From assembly GCA_029204045.2 (NCBI GenBank), contig CM055077.1, forward strand, positions 9,872,584 through 9,936,583: a DNA stretch of 64,000 bases, written 5' to 3'. The stretch's first letter is position 1; each line of letters starts with the position of its first letter. The translations under genes and the position numbers were made by a program. The stretch is from Tillandsia leiboldiana. Taxonomy: Eukaryota; Streptophyta; Magnoliopsida; Poales; Bromeliaceae. Positions 1 to 12,300 of the stretch are shown piece after piece. The notes beneath the pieces were generated by a model. That model ran no database searches. It saw only the letters and a list, made by a program, of their open reading frames with translations, and was not told where the DNA came from.

Positions 1-783
1 ATGGCCCGGACTAGATCGTCCACCGAGAATGCGGACGCGGACAGAGTGACCCCGACCACCGCAGAGAACTAGCTCCTCCGACAACAACTGCGGGAAATGG
101 CTGGGCAATTAGCGACGCTGACGGAGCAGGTTCGTCACCTGACGCAGCGACAGGCAACCGCGCCAGCCGAGCGCGATCCAACCCCTCCGCCCGAAACCAC
201 CGCACCCACTACGGGACCGCAAGGGACGGGTGGTACGACGACGGAACAGCCCCCATCCCCAAGGGATGTACCTACTCCGACGACCACGGGGCCCGTGATG
301 GGAGCGACAGCAGGGGAGGCAGGAACGACCCCTACCCTCGGGGGGTCCGCCGCTATAGGAGGGATCACGGAGCAACGAACGACGCGAGAAAGGGTCAGGA
401 CGAATTTGGCTGGGTTCAAGAAGCATGACCCTCCCACTTTTGAGGGAGAGACGACCGATCCATGGGTCGTCGAGAAATGGGTGGATACCATGGAAAAATT
501 CTTCGAGGACCTACTGATGGAGGAACACGAGCGGGTTCCACTAGCCGTCCACTTCCTCGAAGGGAATGCACGCATCTGGTGGAAGACGGTACGCCCGGAT
601 CCAACTACAAACGACCCGCTACCGACATGGACGGCCTTTAGAGAGGAACTTTTTGGCGCTTTCTTCTCCGATAGCGTCAAGCGGCAATTGGAAGACGACC
701 TGAAGAACATTAGACAAGGGAACCGCTCGGTCATGGAATATCAAAGGGAGTTTGTAAGATTTGGTTTCTCTTTTCCCTCTTAG
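1..783 (+). pseudogene. gag: gag of chromovirus A, broken and truncated
   Basis: Capsid/nucleocapsid precursor of a Ty3/gypsy element, which would package element RNA in cytoplasmic particles. The frame opens with ATG at position 1 (MARTRSS), as in the gag of element F at 52475. It has an in-frame TAG at 70-72 (codon 24), continues in the same frame from 97, and ends at 781-783. A proline/threonine-rich linker (about residues 50-110) precedes the conserved Retrotrans_gag core, with WVDTMEKFFEDLL, LEGNARIWW and VMEYQREFV. The zinc knuckles and the following protease are missing: homology stops at QREFV and foreign sequence follows. It is a pseudogene by both the early nonsense codon and the 3' truncation. 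Confidence 0.85.
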
Positions 784-824
784 ATTAGGAGCACCGGTTA
801 CACCTTAGCCTGCTACCCCTATTA

Positions 825-867
<43 letters not shown>

Positions 868-1055
868 AAAATTCTTAAGTGTTAGGCGAAGCCTTCCCCG
901 GCTGATGTACGCGGGCGGGCTTCGAAGCATAGGAGAACCTTGTGTACTCGGGGCCCGTTAAGGGCCATGCAAGGAATAAATAGGCTCCACCCTATGCCTT
1001 GCAGCCGAGAACCCAATGGGCCGATAGGTAGTTCAGGGCCGCTCCCCAGATAAGG
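784..1055. other. Unassigned filler replacing gag 3' end and protease of element A
   Basis: In element F more than 1 kb separates the same gag and RT motifs. Here only about 270 bp do. The stretch holds a (CT)n run and a segment with imperfect inverted repeats (GGCCC/GGGCC near 954-968, GCAAGG/CCTTGC near 971-1004). I see no coding similarity. A deletion repaired with filler DNA is the simplest reading. Confidence 0.5.
827..866 (+). repeat. (CT)20 microsatellite
   Basis: Perfect CT dinucleotide run directly after the truncated gag and a TAG stop. It lies in the filler where gag 3' and protease were lost. Confidence 0.95.
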
Positions 1056-3977
1056 ATCAGCGGTCCCGTGGTAAGGGAATTTCCGGACGTGTTTCCGGCA
1101 GAGCTCCCCGGAGCGCCGTCGGAACGAGAAGTCGACTTTCCTATTGAACTACTTCCCGGCACAAAGCCCATCACCAAGGCACCGTACAGGATGGCCTTCG
1201 CGGAGTTGAAGGAACTCAAGGCACAGTTGGAGGACCTTTTGGATAAGGGCTTCATCAGACCTAGCGCGTCACCCTGGGGCGCGCCCGTCCTGTTTGTGAG
1301 GAAGAAGGACGGAAGTCTCCGGTTGTGCATCGACTACCGGGAGATAAATAAGGTCACCGTTAAGAACAAGTACCCCCTGCCAAGGATCGACGACCTCTTC
1401 GACCAACTACAGGGGGCGACGGTGTTTTCAAAGATTGACCTACAGTCGGGCTATCATCAGGTCCAGGTCAAGGGGGAGGACATCCCCAAAACGGCTTTTC
1501 GGACTCGCTACGGTCATTACGAATTTACAGTAATGCCGTTCAGGCTCACGAATGCCCCGGCGGTGTTCATGGACATGATGAACAGGGTATTCAAACCCTT
1601 CCTGGATTTATTCGTGGTGGTCTTCATCGACGATATCCTCATCTACTCCCGTACAGATGAGGAACATGAAGAACATTTGCGCACAGTCCTCCAGACCCTA
1701 CGGGAACAGAAACTCTACGCCAAACTCAAAAAGTGTGAGTTTTGGCTCCGAGAGGTTGGCTTCTTAGGGCACGTAATCTCAGCGGCTGGAGTCGCAGTCG
1801 ATCCGAAGAAGATAGATTCGGTGACAGACTGGTCCCAACCCACGACGGTGACGGAGATTCGAAGCTTTCTGGGATTAGCCGGGTACTACCGGCGCTTCGT
1901 GGAGGGTTTCTCCAAGATAGCCACCCCCTTAAACCGCTTGACTAAAAAGGGGGAAAAGTTCATCTGGACGGACAAATGTCAGAGGAGCTTCGAGGAGCTC
2001 AAGGATAGATTGACGCGAGCCCCGATTCTCGCCCTGCCAGAACCAGGGGAGGATTATGAAGTGTACTGCGATGCGTCGCGAAACGGACTGGGTGGAGTAC
2101 TCATGCAACGGGGAAAGGTTATAGCCTATGCGTCAAGGCAGCTCAAGGAATACGAGCGAAACTACCCCGTGCACGATTTGGAACTCGCAGCGGTTGTGTT
2201 CGTCCTCAAGCTTTGGAGACACTGCCTGTATGGGGCACACTGCAATGTGTACTCAGATCATAAAAGTCTTAAGTACCTTTTCACCCAAAAGGAGTTAAAT
2301 TTGCGACAAAGACGGTGGCTCGAGCTACTGAAGGATTACGATTTAACGATCCACTACCACCCGGGAAAGGCAAATGTGGTGGCCGACGCCCTGAGCCGTA
2401 AGGGGCAGGCCGAGAAGGCAGGGGTAAGTGCCATCACCCAGCAAGATAGTCTGATTGCGGAGTTTTCGCGATTAAGACTAGAAGTAGTACCAGCGGGTAC
2501 AGTCGAACAACTTCTGACACTGGTGGTCAGACCTACCTTGCTGGACAGAATTCTCGAAGGGCAATCGACTGATGACCAACTCCAGCTGGTGCGAAATAGA
2601 GTGACTGCCGACCAAGGAGGTGATTTCACAGTAAACTCCGACGGCACGATACGATTTCGGGGACGAATCTGTGTGCCGGATCTATCGGAACTCAAAGAGG
2701 AAATCCTGCGGGAGGCGCATACCGCTCCATATACAGCGCATCCCGGGGGAACGAAGATGTACAAGGACGTCAAACAGACCTTCTGGTGGCCCAAAATGAA
2801 GGGAGACGTGACTTGGTTTGTGGCACACTGCCTGGTGTGCCAACGAGTGAAGGCCGAACACCAGCGTCCAGCAGGAAAATTGCAACCCTTATCGGTGCCC
2901 GTATGGAAGTGGGAAATGATTACCATGGATTTTGTGACCGGGTTCCCGAGATCGTCACAGGGACACGATGCAATATGGGTAATCGTGGACCGTTTGACGA
3001 AACCAGCCCACTTTCTGCCCATACACACGACGTGGGCGCGGGAACGACTGGCGCAAACCTACATCAACGAGATAGTAAGGTTGCATGGGGTGCCGACGTC
3101 CATCACGTCGGACAGAGACACGCGATTTGTGTCAAACTTTTGGCAGAGCCTGCAGCGAGCAATGGGATCCAAGTTGCACTTCAGTACGGCTTTTCACCCG
3201 CAGACCGATGGACAATCAGAGCGGGTGATACAAATTGTGGAGGACATGCTTCGGGCATGCGTTTTGGACCTGGGCGAAGGGTGGGCACGGTGTCTGCCCC
3301 TAGTGGAATTTGCCTACAATAACAGTTACCAGGCCAGCATTCAGATGGCACCATACGAGGCCCTGTACGGGCGCCGCTGTCGGTCTCCAATATGCTAGGA
3401 CGACTTGGGTGAGCGTAAGTTTCTGGGCCCAGATTTGGTGGAGCAGACCGAAGCAAAGGTGCGATTGATTAGACAAAGGCTACTAACCGCCCAGAGCAGA
3501 CAGAAAAGCTACGCGGACAACAGACGCCGAGACTTAGAGTTCATGGTGGGTGAGCACGCGTTACTCCGAGTTTCGCCCTCCAAGGGGAACCGACGCTTCG
3601 GCATAAAGGGAAAGTTAAGCCCGAGGTACGTAGGACCGTTCGAGATCCTAGAACGCATAGGACCGGTGGCGTACCGATTAGCCCTGCCGCCAAATCTCGA
3701 ACGAGTCCATAACGTGTTCCACGTCTCAATGCTCCGGAAATACCTAGCTGATCCCTCTCATGCCTTGGATGCCTCCACCATCGAGTTGCGAGAGGATTTA
3801 AGCGTCGAGGAGACGCCGGTGCGGATTTTGGCAAGAGAGGACAAGAAGTTGCGCAATCGAACTATCCCCTATGTGAAGGTCCAGTGGAGCAACCATGAAG
3901 AGCGCGAGGCGACTTGGGAACTGGAATCGAAGATGAGGGAATGTTTTCCCGAATTGATTAGTGGGGTTTGTATTTAA
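1056..3977 (+). pseudogene. pol: pol of chromovirus A: RT, RNase H, integrase, chromodomain
   Basis: Polyprotein that would copy element RNA to DNA and insert it. The open frame begins without an ATG (VVREFPDVFPAELPG from about 1065). Numbering from GTG at 1068: RT YREINK and FIDDILIYS with catalytic DD at 188-189; RNase H acidic residues D335, E372, D397; integrase H551-H558-C588-C591; DDE triad D621, D682, E718. At 3396-3398 a TAG replaces the Trp expected after CRSPIC. The same frame reopens and runs to 3977 with a GPY/F-type module (VGPFEILERIGPVAYRL) and a chromodomain (PVRILARED to ATWELESKM). One nonsense codon is the only visible lesion in about 2.9 kb, but the protease is absent. Confidence 0.9.
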
Positions 3978-3994
3978 GTTTCGGGACGAAACTT
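3976..3994 (+). promoter_or_regulatory. PPT-adjacent hairpin of element A
   Basis: AAGTTTCG / CGAAACTT with loop GGA, a perfect 8-bp stem just after the pol stop and 18 nt before the 3' LTR. The same hairpin occurs at the equivalent place in LARD1, LARD2 and LARD3. Confidence 0.75.
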
Positions 3995-4388
3995 TTTATA
4001 AAGTGTGAGTGGTGTAGTGATCCGGCCTTTCGGGGTATTTTTGACTTACGTGTAGTGATTTAAGCCTTTAAGTGAAATAAAATTATTCAATTCTTAAAAG
4101 TTGGCCATTGTGAGGTACTAGTATTTTTCTGCGATAGAGCGCGGAAAAAGAAAGCCGACGGTACGATCGGATCTGAAATCCGATATCGGGATCCCCCGGA
4201 ACGGGATTCAAAGTGATACGGTGATTAGTCGTGCATCGGAATCCGTGCAAAATATCTTGCACCCGTTAGAGATAAGGTGGTTTATCTCGTAGGGGATAAT
4301 TAATTAGTTAATTAATTATCCCAGACGAAAAATTAATAATTCTCTTACGTACGAATTAAAGAGAAATTAATTAAAGATAAAGTACGAC

Positions 4389-4396
4389 TATATAAG
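4389..4396 (+). promoter_or_regulatory. LTR TATA box, element A
   Basis: TATATAAG about 380 bp into the LTR, followed by an A/G-rich leader; probable core promoter for the element transcript. Confidence 0.55.
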
Positions 4397-6585
4397 GGAT
4401 CCCGCTTATCGAAAGAAAAGAAAAGAAAAATAAAAACCCTAATCGGTGAGAAAAGAAAAGAAAAGAAAAGACGGAACCCTAGCCGGAAGAAAGGGAAAGG
4501 AGAAAGAGAAGGAGCCCGATCTTCCCGGACACCGAACCGAAGGCAAGAACGCGACCGGACAACCTTCCCGTCGATCTTCGGTTAGTAAAATAATTGATTT
4601 AAATTATTTGGGATTTTTCCGTCGTCTCTTTCGTTGAGTTCTTGGTTTCTTGTTATCGGACCTCCGATCGACGTTTTGGTTGTTCGTCGATCCTTGGTTT
4701 AGTCATTAGAATTATCGTGTATTTATTCGAGAATTTTTGGGGATGTTTCGTTGGAACATAGTGGGTTAACGGGAGGCCGCCGCCGTCGTTACCATGTTCG
4801 TGGGGTCGTCGCCGGAGTCGCACGGGAGCGAAAACGGAGAAGAAAACCGAAAAAGGGGCATTACTGTTCACCCCGTACGGGTTTCTCAGCCCGCGGTCCA
4901 CGAGCCAGAGCGTGCACCCGGCGCACGCCCCACGGCGCGGAAGCCGCAGACCCGGCGCACGCCTTCGTGCGCTGGCCCGGCCCGCTCAGGCGCGGTGCAC
5001 GCAACAGCGTGCACCTGGTGTGTGCCGCAGGCCCGTGCGGCCGTGACCCTGGTGCGCGCTCGTGTCGTGCACCGGCCCGGCCCAGAATGCGCGGTGCACG
5101 CTTCCTGCGTGCACCCGGCGCATTTCGCGCAGCCGCCGACGCTGTAAACCCGGTCCGCGCCTGCCCTGTGCACCACCCGACAGCCCAAAGTTCGGTGGCT
5201 CCGTTTGGGTCCGTTTTTCCACCGTTTTGAGCGCCGTCTTCGCCGTTGGGATCACAATCTCCGCGGTTTTCTTGGCATGGCAACTTGGGATCTTTTTGGT
5301 CACTGTTTTATTAAGTCGGGTGCTAATTTCGCCGATGCTCCGCGCCTCGACGAAATCGTCGGGGGCGCGCCGTCGGGTCTCTTTTCTCATCATTCCCGCC
5401 GTCGGGGCCTTCTTGGTTTTAACCATTGACGTCCCGGGTGGGCTACCGGTTGAGGATTGAGTTTTGTTGGACCTTTCCGTCAAAAAGAGTAAATTGGGTC
5501 TTGTGTTTTCGGATGTTAGTACACGTTTTTGACTATAGATATCCTTGCGGACTTTTCTTTAGGTCCAAGTGCGCAGCGGGGGTGCGCGAAAGATTCGGGT
5601 GTTCCGATCTCTCTTCAAATAGGTGGGTACGGTTGCGATAAGTGCAACAAGTGCAGTAAGTGCATCTATCGTCATTAAAGTGCTCTTAATTTACCTAACA
5701 AAGTAGATGGACAGTTTAACCTTTCGCATAATTGTGTTTTATCTAACAATTGAAGCGGCTGCGGTCGCAATGCTCATGACACGCCGATCTCGGCAAATCC
5801 GTTTTCGGATGCTGCACGTACACAGGCGGATTGGCCTCCGCATGGGTGTACTTTTCCGGAAGAGTGGTCTCTTATGACCCGTGTTCCTCACAAAGGGGTG
5901 GGAGCCGTGAGGACCCCTTCGCGCTCGCTGGGAATAGCACACCAGCACCGTGAAGGGGTTAAATGCATCAAAGAAGTGTTTGCGCACGAGGGGAGACTTT
6001 AGTCTCTCCGACAAATAATCTGGGGTTGGTGCCCAATTAAATTGATAAATCTGGGGTTGGGGCCCAGCTTAATATGTGCAGGGTTTTAGCGAAAGGTTCT
6101 GGTGTTTTCGGTTTGCTCCTTATTCCTTATTGTTATTAGACATCTACTTTGTTTGTCACTGACATTACCCACTCCGTGACAGGCGTTCCGAGGTGCGTTA
6201 GCCGGGAGGGCGTTGAGACTGCGTCGCGAGGGCCGTAGTCAAAACACTTGGTTTTTATTATCTCATTTCTCTTACGCTTAACTTAGTTAATTTGCTTGTG
6301 GGTCGTAATATTCGTGGACATGTATTACTTAGCGCTGTGGATGAGTTGTACTTTTATAGTTTGGTTCTTTTGGTGATGTTTTCTTATGCGGCACGTTTTC
6401 ATGATAAACCAAATGTCTTCGAAAAGGTTTTCTCAAAACGAAGTGCCGTGTCGGCACGGATTTTGCAACCGCTGGCTTTATCCTTTCTAAACAGTGATGC
6501 CGCTTTAGTATTCCGCTTGATGTTGTATGTCTATTGTATGGTTGATGGTTGGTGTTGATGTATGTTGTTGTAAATGAGACGCCAT

Positions 6586-6634
6586 GCATATACAAAGGAG
6601 ACTCTGTCCGCGGACGGGTAGAATTTGTGTATGT
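6586..6634 (+). promoter_or_regulatory. Conserved U5 stem-loop (element A copy)
   Basis: CATATACAAA pairs with TTTGTGTATG (one G-T pair), enclosing a GTCCGCGGAC palindrome, about 115 bp before the LTR end. Element F has the homologous structure at 52095-52142 and 57858-57907. Confidence 0.6.
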
Positions 6635-6748
6635 GGCGGTCTGGCACGCACCGGGGATGAGGTTTAAATTACCTTGTTAAGAAGAAAAAAAAAAAGATAC
6701 ACACGATTTTCCGCTTTGATAGACTCAAAAACCCCCGGGGGCGTGACA

Positions 6749-7093
6749 GAGCGGATGCGCCTCAGCCGGCAGTCGCGCTCCGCCGCCCGCCGCCGTCGCC
6801 GGCGCCTCTCCGGCCGCCGGAACAGTACACTGACACCTCGAAAACCGTGCGCGTCATCCGGGCTCCGAAATAAATAAGTAAATAGTCCATTTTAATCGTT
6901 TTCGCGCGCTGATCCAAATCCGAAGTCCGATTTGCCCAATTCCACATCTAAAATTTCCCAAAGGCCTCCGGTGATGCAAACTTAATCCCAAATTGCACCA
7001 TAAATCCATTTCTTGGGCCCGACACGCGCACAATTACTCCCAAGGGCCACTAATCCATCAGTAATCTCTTAAGTGGGGATTCGGGTCCTCACA
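6749..7093 (-). repeat. LARD1 3' LTR, first 345 bp
   Basis: Minus-oriented LTR beginning (at 7093) TGTGAGGACCCG, near-identical to 13150-13498. It is interrupted at 6749 by element A; the rest lies left of the window. Confidence 0.88.
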
Positions 7094-7104
7094 TCCTCCC
7101 CCAC
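7094..7104 (-). promoter_or_regulatory. LARD1 polypurine tract
   Basis: GTGGGGGAGGA on the minus strand, directly before the 3' LTR TG; primer for plus-strand DNA synthesis. Confidence 0.85.
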
Positions 7105-7112
7105 TAGAAGAA

Positions 7113-7130
7113 AGTTTCGTCCTCGAAACT
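7113..7130 (-). promoter_or_regulatory. PPT-adjacent hairpin, LARD1
   Basis: AGTTTCG / CGAAACT with loop AGGA (minus strand), 19 nt from the LTR edge. Confidence 0.7.
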
Positions 7131-9305
7131 AACACGACTCAAAAAGGGAGTCCCAAAGCCAAAGGTAAGTATCCATCAACACCATCTCCAGCTCTCCAAT
7201 CGCTACGTACACTCCGCGAAGCGAATCCACACGGCAAAGGGTCCCAAAGGTGGGAAAACCTCAAGAATTCCAAAAGACAGGGGACAAGGAAGAACGACCA
7301 ACTCTACTCGTCCGAAACTACACGAATTACGCCAACACAACCAACAAGAAAGGTAAAGGCCCCACCAGCAGGAAGGCCGTCAACCACAACTCTCAATTTA
7401 GAAAATGACTGAAATTAACGAAAAGTCTGAAAATTCCGAAAGGACCAGTGCCTTCGCCCCAATCAAACAAGAACAGGTTCGGGCACCGTCTCCATTTCTG
7501 GAGCAGTCTTTTGAAGTTTTCGTCCTGTTCGAAAATTTCAGCATAAGGGCGAGAAAAGGGAGAGAAGTGTTGAAGTCGTTCCTGCCGTGGCTACGAAACG
7601 GAAGCTACGATGTAACCGTGACCCCTAAGGACACAACCTCACGTCCTAATCGTCACCTACGCTCAAAGAGTAGCGCCTAACCCCAAAACCGCTGAAGCCA
7701 CAGCTACAGGAAGGATACCCCGGTGATCTGAGAAAATGAACTCCTGATGTCCAACTCGCGGAAGGTCACTGTCCTCAATCCACAATCAGCAGTTGCACGA
7801 TACCGCACCAACCGGTCCATCCCGCGTGCTCAATCTGAGTCGTGGAGCTGTCACTGAATCGTAACACCTGCCGGTATAATTCCAAGTCTCAACTGTACTG
7901 GACACAATCCACTAGGCTCCCCCACATGCACAACACCAACAGGAACCTGTACCTCTAGTGCACGTGGTAACAACTCTACCTCCAGTCCAGACAGGAAAGC
8001 CAAAAACACTCAACTCAGACTGCTGTAAAGAAATCATGCCCGCGACAACCTGGTCCACTGCCGTAGCGCCCTCCAACCGGGCGGTACAGACTCATCCGCT
8101 CGATGAGGTGGTCGTCGCTCAGTCTGCCTCTGCTCACACTGGGGTGACAAATGCGGTCTTCCGTAGACAACCAATCTATGCTACCGCCGCGCCACTCAGA
8201 TGTAGGTGCTGATGCTGCCATCGGGGTCCACCCGATCTCTGGCATCTCAAAATCCGCTACCCTGGAAAGAGAAATTAGCAATGTCTCTGCCGACCGATCT
8301 ATCCTCCATCACCCGGCGCGAAGCACCAAAATCCAGAACTCGCTTGTAGCGGCAGATCCCTATCCAAAGGAACTGCAACGCCACGCTCCATACACCACGC
8401 CTACTCCATCGAAGCGTCAATAATCCATAACGGAGGGACCAACTAAACCGAAAGGTATCCTGGCGCAATCCATTCCCAGTCAAACATATCCTATGCGCCT
8501 CATCCCTCGAAACCTGGAGCGTGCAGTTCAACAACTGTATAAACTCCCTAGCACAGGGAGGCTCTCAGATAGTCTCTCCATCACCACCAACCCCAATTCT
8601 GCCTACAAAGGCTCCAACTCAAACCTATGAATCGGGATGGTTCAGACTGCCGGGACTGGCTCCATCGATCGATGATGTCCCAAACTCATCTACTAACCGC
8701 TATCCACCCCGCCTCGGTGCCTCGGCACTGCTCGTCGGCACGGAGGGGGCTGCTCGCTCCATCGGTGCCGCTGGTACAACTAAATATGCCACTGCATAGG
8801 AAAAAAGCACTGGAGGACACTCAAGCGGTACTGCAACTGGCTGTGCTCTCTGCTCCAACAAACGCATCAACGTTCCATGGCCTCCTCCTGGCATCGGACA
8901 GCCTCCGACAATTGTGCCTTCTGGATCCATAACTCCTGGGTCTCGCTCTGCTCTTATAGCTCTGCCTCCCGCTGCTCGGGTTACTCATCAGATGCGGGAT
9001 GTGCCCTCTTCGCTACACGACGTCTCAGGGGCATCGTAGTCCACTGCACAATAACAAACATCAGGACACAAAACCAAATGACCCAATCCAGCGAAAGTCT
9101 AAGACATGTCATCCATTCCATAGCATTATGTTGTCTGCAGCCAACATAATCGCTTAGGAGAATAAACATGCCAATCACTCATCCCATCTCTTGGGAGAGG
9201 TATAAAACTCAATCAGTACTCTCGCTAAAAGTCACGACTCTCACGTAGTCATCCTAATGTCCAACCACAAGCATAGGGTTTCTAAGTCCACCATGACCTA
9301 CAACC

Positions 9306-9320
9306 TAGGCTCTGATACCA
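9306..9320 (-). promoter_or_regulatory. LARD1 primer-binding site
   Basis: TGGTATCAGAGCCTA on minus, complementary to the 3' end of initiator-Met tRNA, 7 nt from the LTR end (GATTAGG spacer). Confidence 0.9.
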
Positions 9321-9327
9321 CCTAATC

Positions 9328-12300
9328 TGTCACGCCCCGGCGTCGAAACTGCGACCCGGGCTCGCCAACAGATCCGCCGCCCATACGGGAAGCCCCGTAA
9401 AGACGAAGCGACTAACCTGCAAAAGATCAACTATACTATACAGATATCAGAGCTGAAAGTAAAATAATCTGCTGAAAAAGTAAAATAAACTACTGTACAA
9501 CTGGAAATAAAGATACAATGTCCATCTCCCAAATACGATCATATACAAAGTCCTCTAACACAAAACTTAGAACTCAACAGGGAGATATCTCCAATAAATA
9601 CATCAGTGTACAGGCTCTCAAAACAAAAAACATCCACACAACATCAGTCTCTCAAAAGATGAAAAACAACTAATCTACTGAAGCTCTCCTCCGAAGGGGT
9701 ACCGCTACACTCCAAGGACGGGTAGGGAACTAGCTCGCGACTCCCTCGCCTCGGTCAGGAGAAACAGCAACTGGAGCAACAGGAACAGGAGAAGAAGTCC
9801 CTGGGGAAAAACACCATGACGGGTGTGAGAACTACTTCCCACAGTAGTTCTTAGTGGGTGCCGCCAACAAGCCCAACGGTCTGCCCACTAAGTCTACTAG
9901 AGGCATAAAGTAACAATAATAATACTGAAATGAAAGGGCTGGAAAGTAACTCTACAGCTACTATGCCTCTATCTAGATGCTCAAAAAGTGGAACAGATGG
10001 AAACATGATACATCTACTAACCCCCAACATCCAGATCACCCAATCTACCTGACTGCCTCCTCGGGTCCAGTCAAACCTGCGCCTACCTACTGCCGTTACA
10101 TCCCGGAGGACCGGACTGACGTAGGGCGTCCGTAGTTGCCAAAACTGGGCCAGCCAGAGGGACTGTGTCTGTAACTGCCAAAACTGGGCCAGTGAGAGGG
10201 ACGGCGTCGACAAGTCGCGATACCAAAGTGTAGACCCACCCCGGACGTGGCACTCGAGGGGAGCGACCCCAACGAGGACAAGGGTATCCATGCACTCTGT
10301 CGAGCTCAAGTGGCACTGCAGGCTATAGTCCAAAATCCACGCTCACGCTCTGAACGGAAAGACTCAGAATCCTTAAACATCTCGCGCAACAGTCGGAGCA
10401 CTCTCGACGACTCAGCTGATCAGCTCCGACGAACACGAGACACTAGCCTCTCTAACAGCTCATAGCGCAAAACACAACTGGCTGGAGATACTCCTCTGCC
10501 AGGATCGACCCACAACTCAGAGCCAACAAAACAGGTCGGACAACACTCAACGACCCGGGACCACCGTCAATCCCGACGGTTCCCAACAACACAGGCCAGA
10601 AGATACCCGACAGCCCGGGATCACCGTCTACACAACGGCTCCCTGCGACAGAACAACAACTCACAGATAACTCAAGAAGGGCCGACACCATAAGGGTTTG
10701 GAAAACCCGATAGGTCGGTGCTAAGAACCCTATCAAACAAGAACAGACTCTATGCTCCGCCTATCGAAGTTCCCGACCCCCTTACAGTTCGGGAACACGA
10801 CAACCTCGGTACAACACGCAGAAGATAGCAACCAGGGCCCGAAAGTTCCGGGAGACCTACACCTACAACCCTATCAAACAAGAACAGGTTCCAAGCTCGG
10901 CCCCCGTGGCTTTCGTCCCAAAAAAGGAACGGCCCCTAGAACCCAGACCACTCGAATCCTTTCGAGTGGGGAAGTTTACAGGAAAAAGGTGACATTTGTT
11001 ACTGAAAACCATTTTCACTCAACCCACGCAGGGTGAGGACTAAAAGTAGTTCCCCTTTTTGAAAAACTATCTTGATTTGAGAAGAAACCCATTTTAATGA
11101 TTTTTAGTTCTTTTAGGAAAAACAGTTAGAAAATAAGTATTTATACCTAAACCTCGAAGGACTGATGCCTTTGTCCAATCAAACAAGAACAGACTCCAGC
11201 GGCCCTTCGATGCTTGGAAGAAAACATTGGTAGACTAAAATCATGTGTATGTCGAAAAGGGTTCTGGGTTCTAGGTCCTGCTAACACTGGTACACAACTG
11301 CCACTATCACAGTGGCGACAGCAAAAACAGGGAAACAAGACCTCCCGGGACTACCGTTTACCCAAACGGCTCCCGGCACAGATAAGCGACCAACTATATC
11401 TACCAGACTCCACTCTGCTCCCAAGCACGAGTGCAAATGCATCCCACACTAAAAGGAAGTCCCGACCGCTCGGCCCACTACCCGGGCGAGGAAGGCACTA
11501 TGTCCAGGAATAGAAGAATAGTGTGGATGTCTAAAACATAAATAAACCTAGCCCAGATGAGGGTTTTCTACTAGTCTGGTTACACATGCAACATATGACA
11601 GGGTGCTAGGTCAAGTTCCAATAACTATAATTTAACAGGTGGTAGGAAGCAAAAGAGATCATAAGATCAATACAAGGAATAACAATTCCTATATTCTAGC
11701 ATGCTACACAAGAATCCACTATCATGCATGGTCCTACAATAGCAGAATTAATGCCCAGTCTATCAAACTTGGAGACAAGGCCACCCACCTAAAGGCGCTA
11801 ACAGTCCAAGATCCAACAGCTGAAGACACCAAGAGCAGCAACCTCCACTAATTCTCAACTCCAACGGGTCCAGAAATACTCGCAAACACCCCTGGGTACA
11901 ACAATAAGATCTGAAGTTACACTTAATTCCAAAATATCCAGGTATACACAAACAACCGAAATCAGCCCCGAAGTTGTGCAATTTCCACCTGCAGAACGGA
12001 CTCAAAAAAATCCAGCAAAAATACTCTCACGATCCTCGCGTCGAGACCTTCGAGACGGGTACCTGCATGTCCAATTCTGAGCACCGTAGGCCAAGTTACA
12101 AATTCCACAACACAGGGTGCTCATAACCTCACAACATACACAACTGTAATACTCTGCACAGTAAAAGGGAGAAGAATATACCTTCGGGAAAATCTCAGAA
12201 AAATCCCCAAAAAATATGATGAGAATCCTTGCGACGCGTAGATGCAAAAAGTGTATAGGAGCGTCTCAATCCGATGTCCGGTTACGGAGATAACGCCGAA

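Larger units (their letters stand above)
1..6748 (+). mobile_element. Chromovirus A (Ty3/gypsy, Tekay/Del-like), 5' end outside window
   Basis: The element reads gag, pol and 3' LTR in the plus orientation. Its 5' LTR and PBS lie to the left of the window. Clade assignment rests on the RT signature FIDDILIYS, integrase H2C2 and DDE motifs, a GPY/F module and a C-terminal chromodomain. It is inserted in the 3' LTR of LARD1: sequence right of 6748 continues LTR sequence that is uninterrupted in the other LARD1 LTR near 13150. The target duplication (expected GAGCG, 6749-6753) cannot be checked because the left flank is missing. Confidence 0.9.
4013..6748 (+). repeat. 3' LTR of chromovirus A (2.7 kb)
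   Basis: Begins TGTAGTGATCC after a purine-rich tract and ends CCCCCGGGGGCGTGACA, the same end as the F and LARD LTRs. A TATA element lies at 4389-4396. A GC-rich block (4860-5170) holds several overlapping spurious open frames. Two tandem copies of a short hairpin unit (AATCTGGGGTTGG) lie near 6010-6060, and a stem-loop near the right end. No protein-coding homology is visible. Confidence 0.88.
7094..9327 (-). mobile_element. LARD1 internal region (no intact gene)
   Basis: Read on minus, it starts with the PBS and then follows the LARD2/LARD3 internal sequence: the stretch after the PBS with GATTATGTTGGCTGCAGACA, the gag relic around 8530-8700, and the region near 7950-8300 equivalent to 22540-22880. 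The RT relic seen in LARD2 and LARD3 is not recognisable, which fits its shorter length (2.2 versus about 3.5 kb). Short open frames here are not conserved between copies, so I call none. Confidence 0.7.

Noticed and set aside
7405..7680. 91-codon plus-strand frame in the LARD1 internal region
   Set aside because: No known motif, antisense to the element, no counterpart in LARD2 or LARD3.
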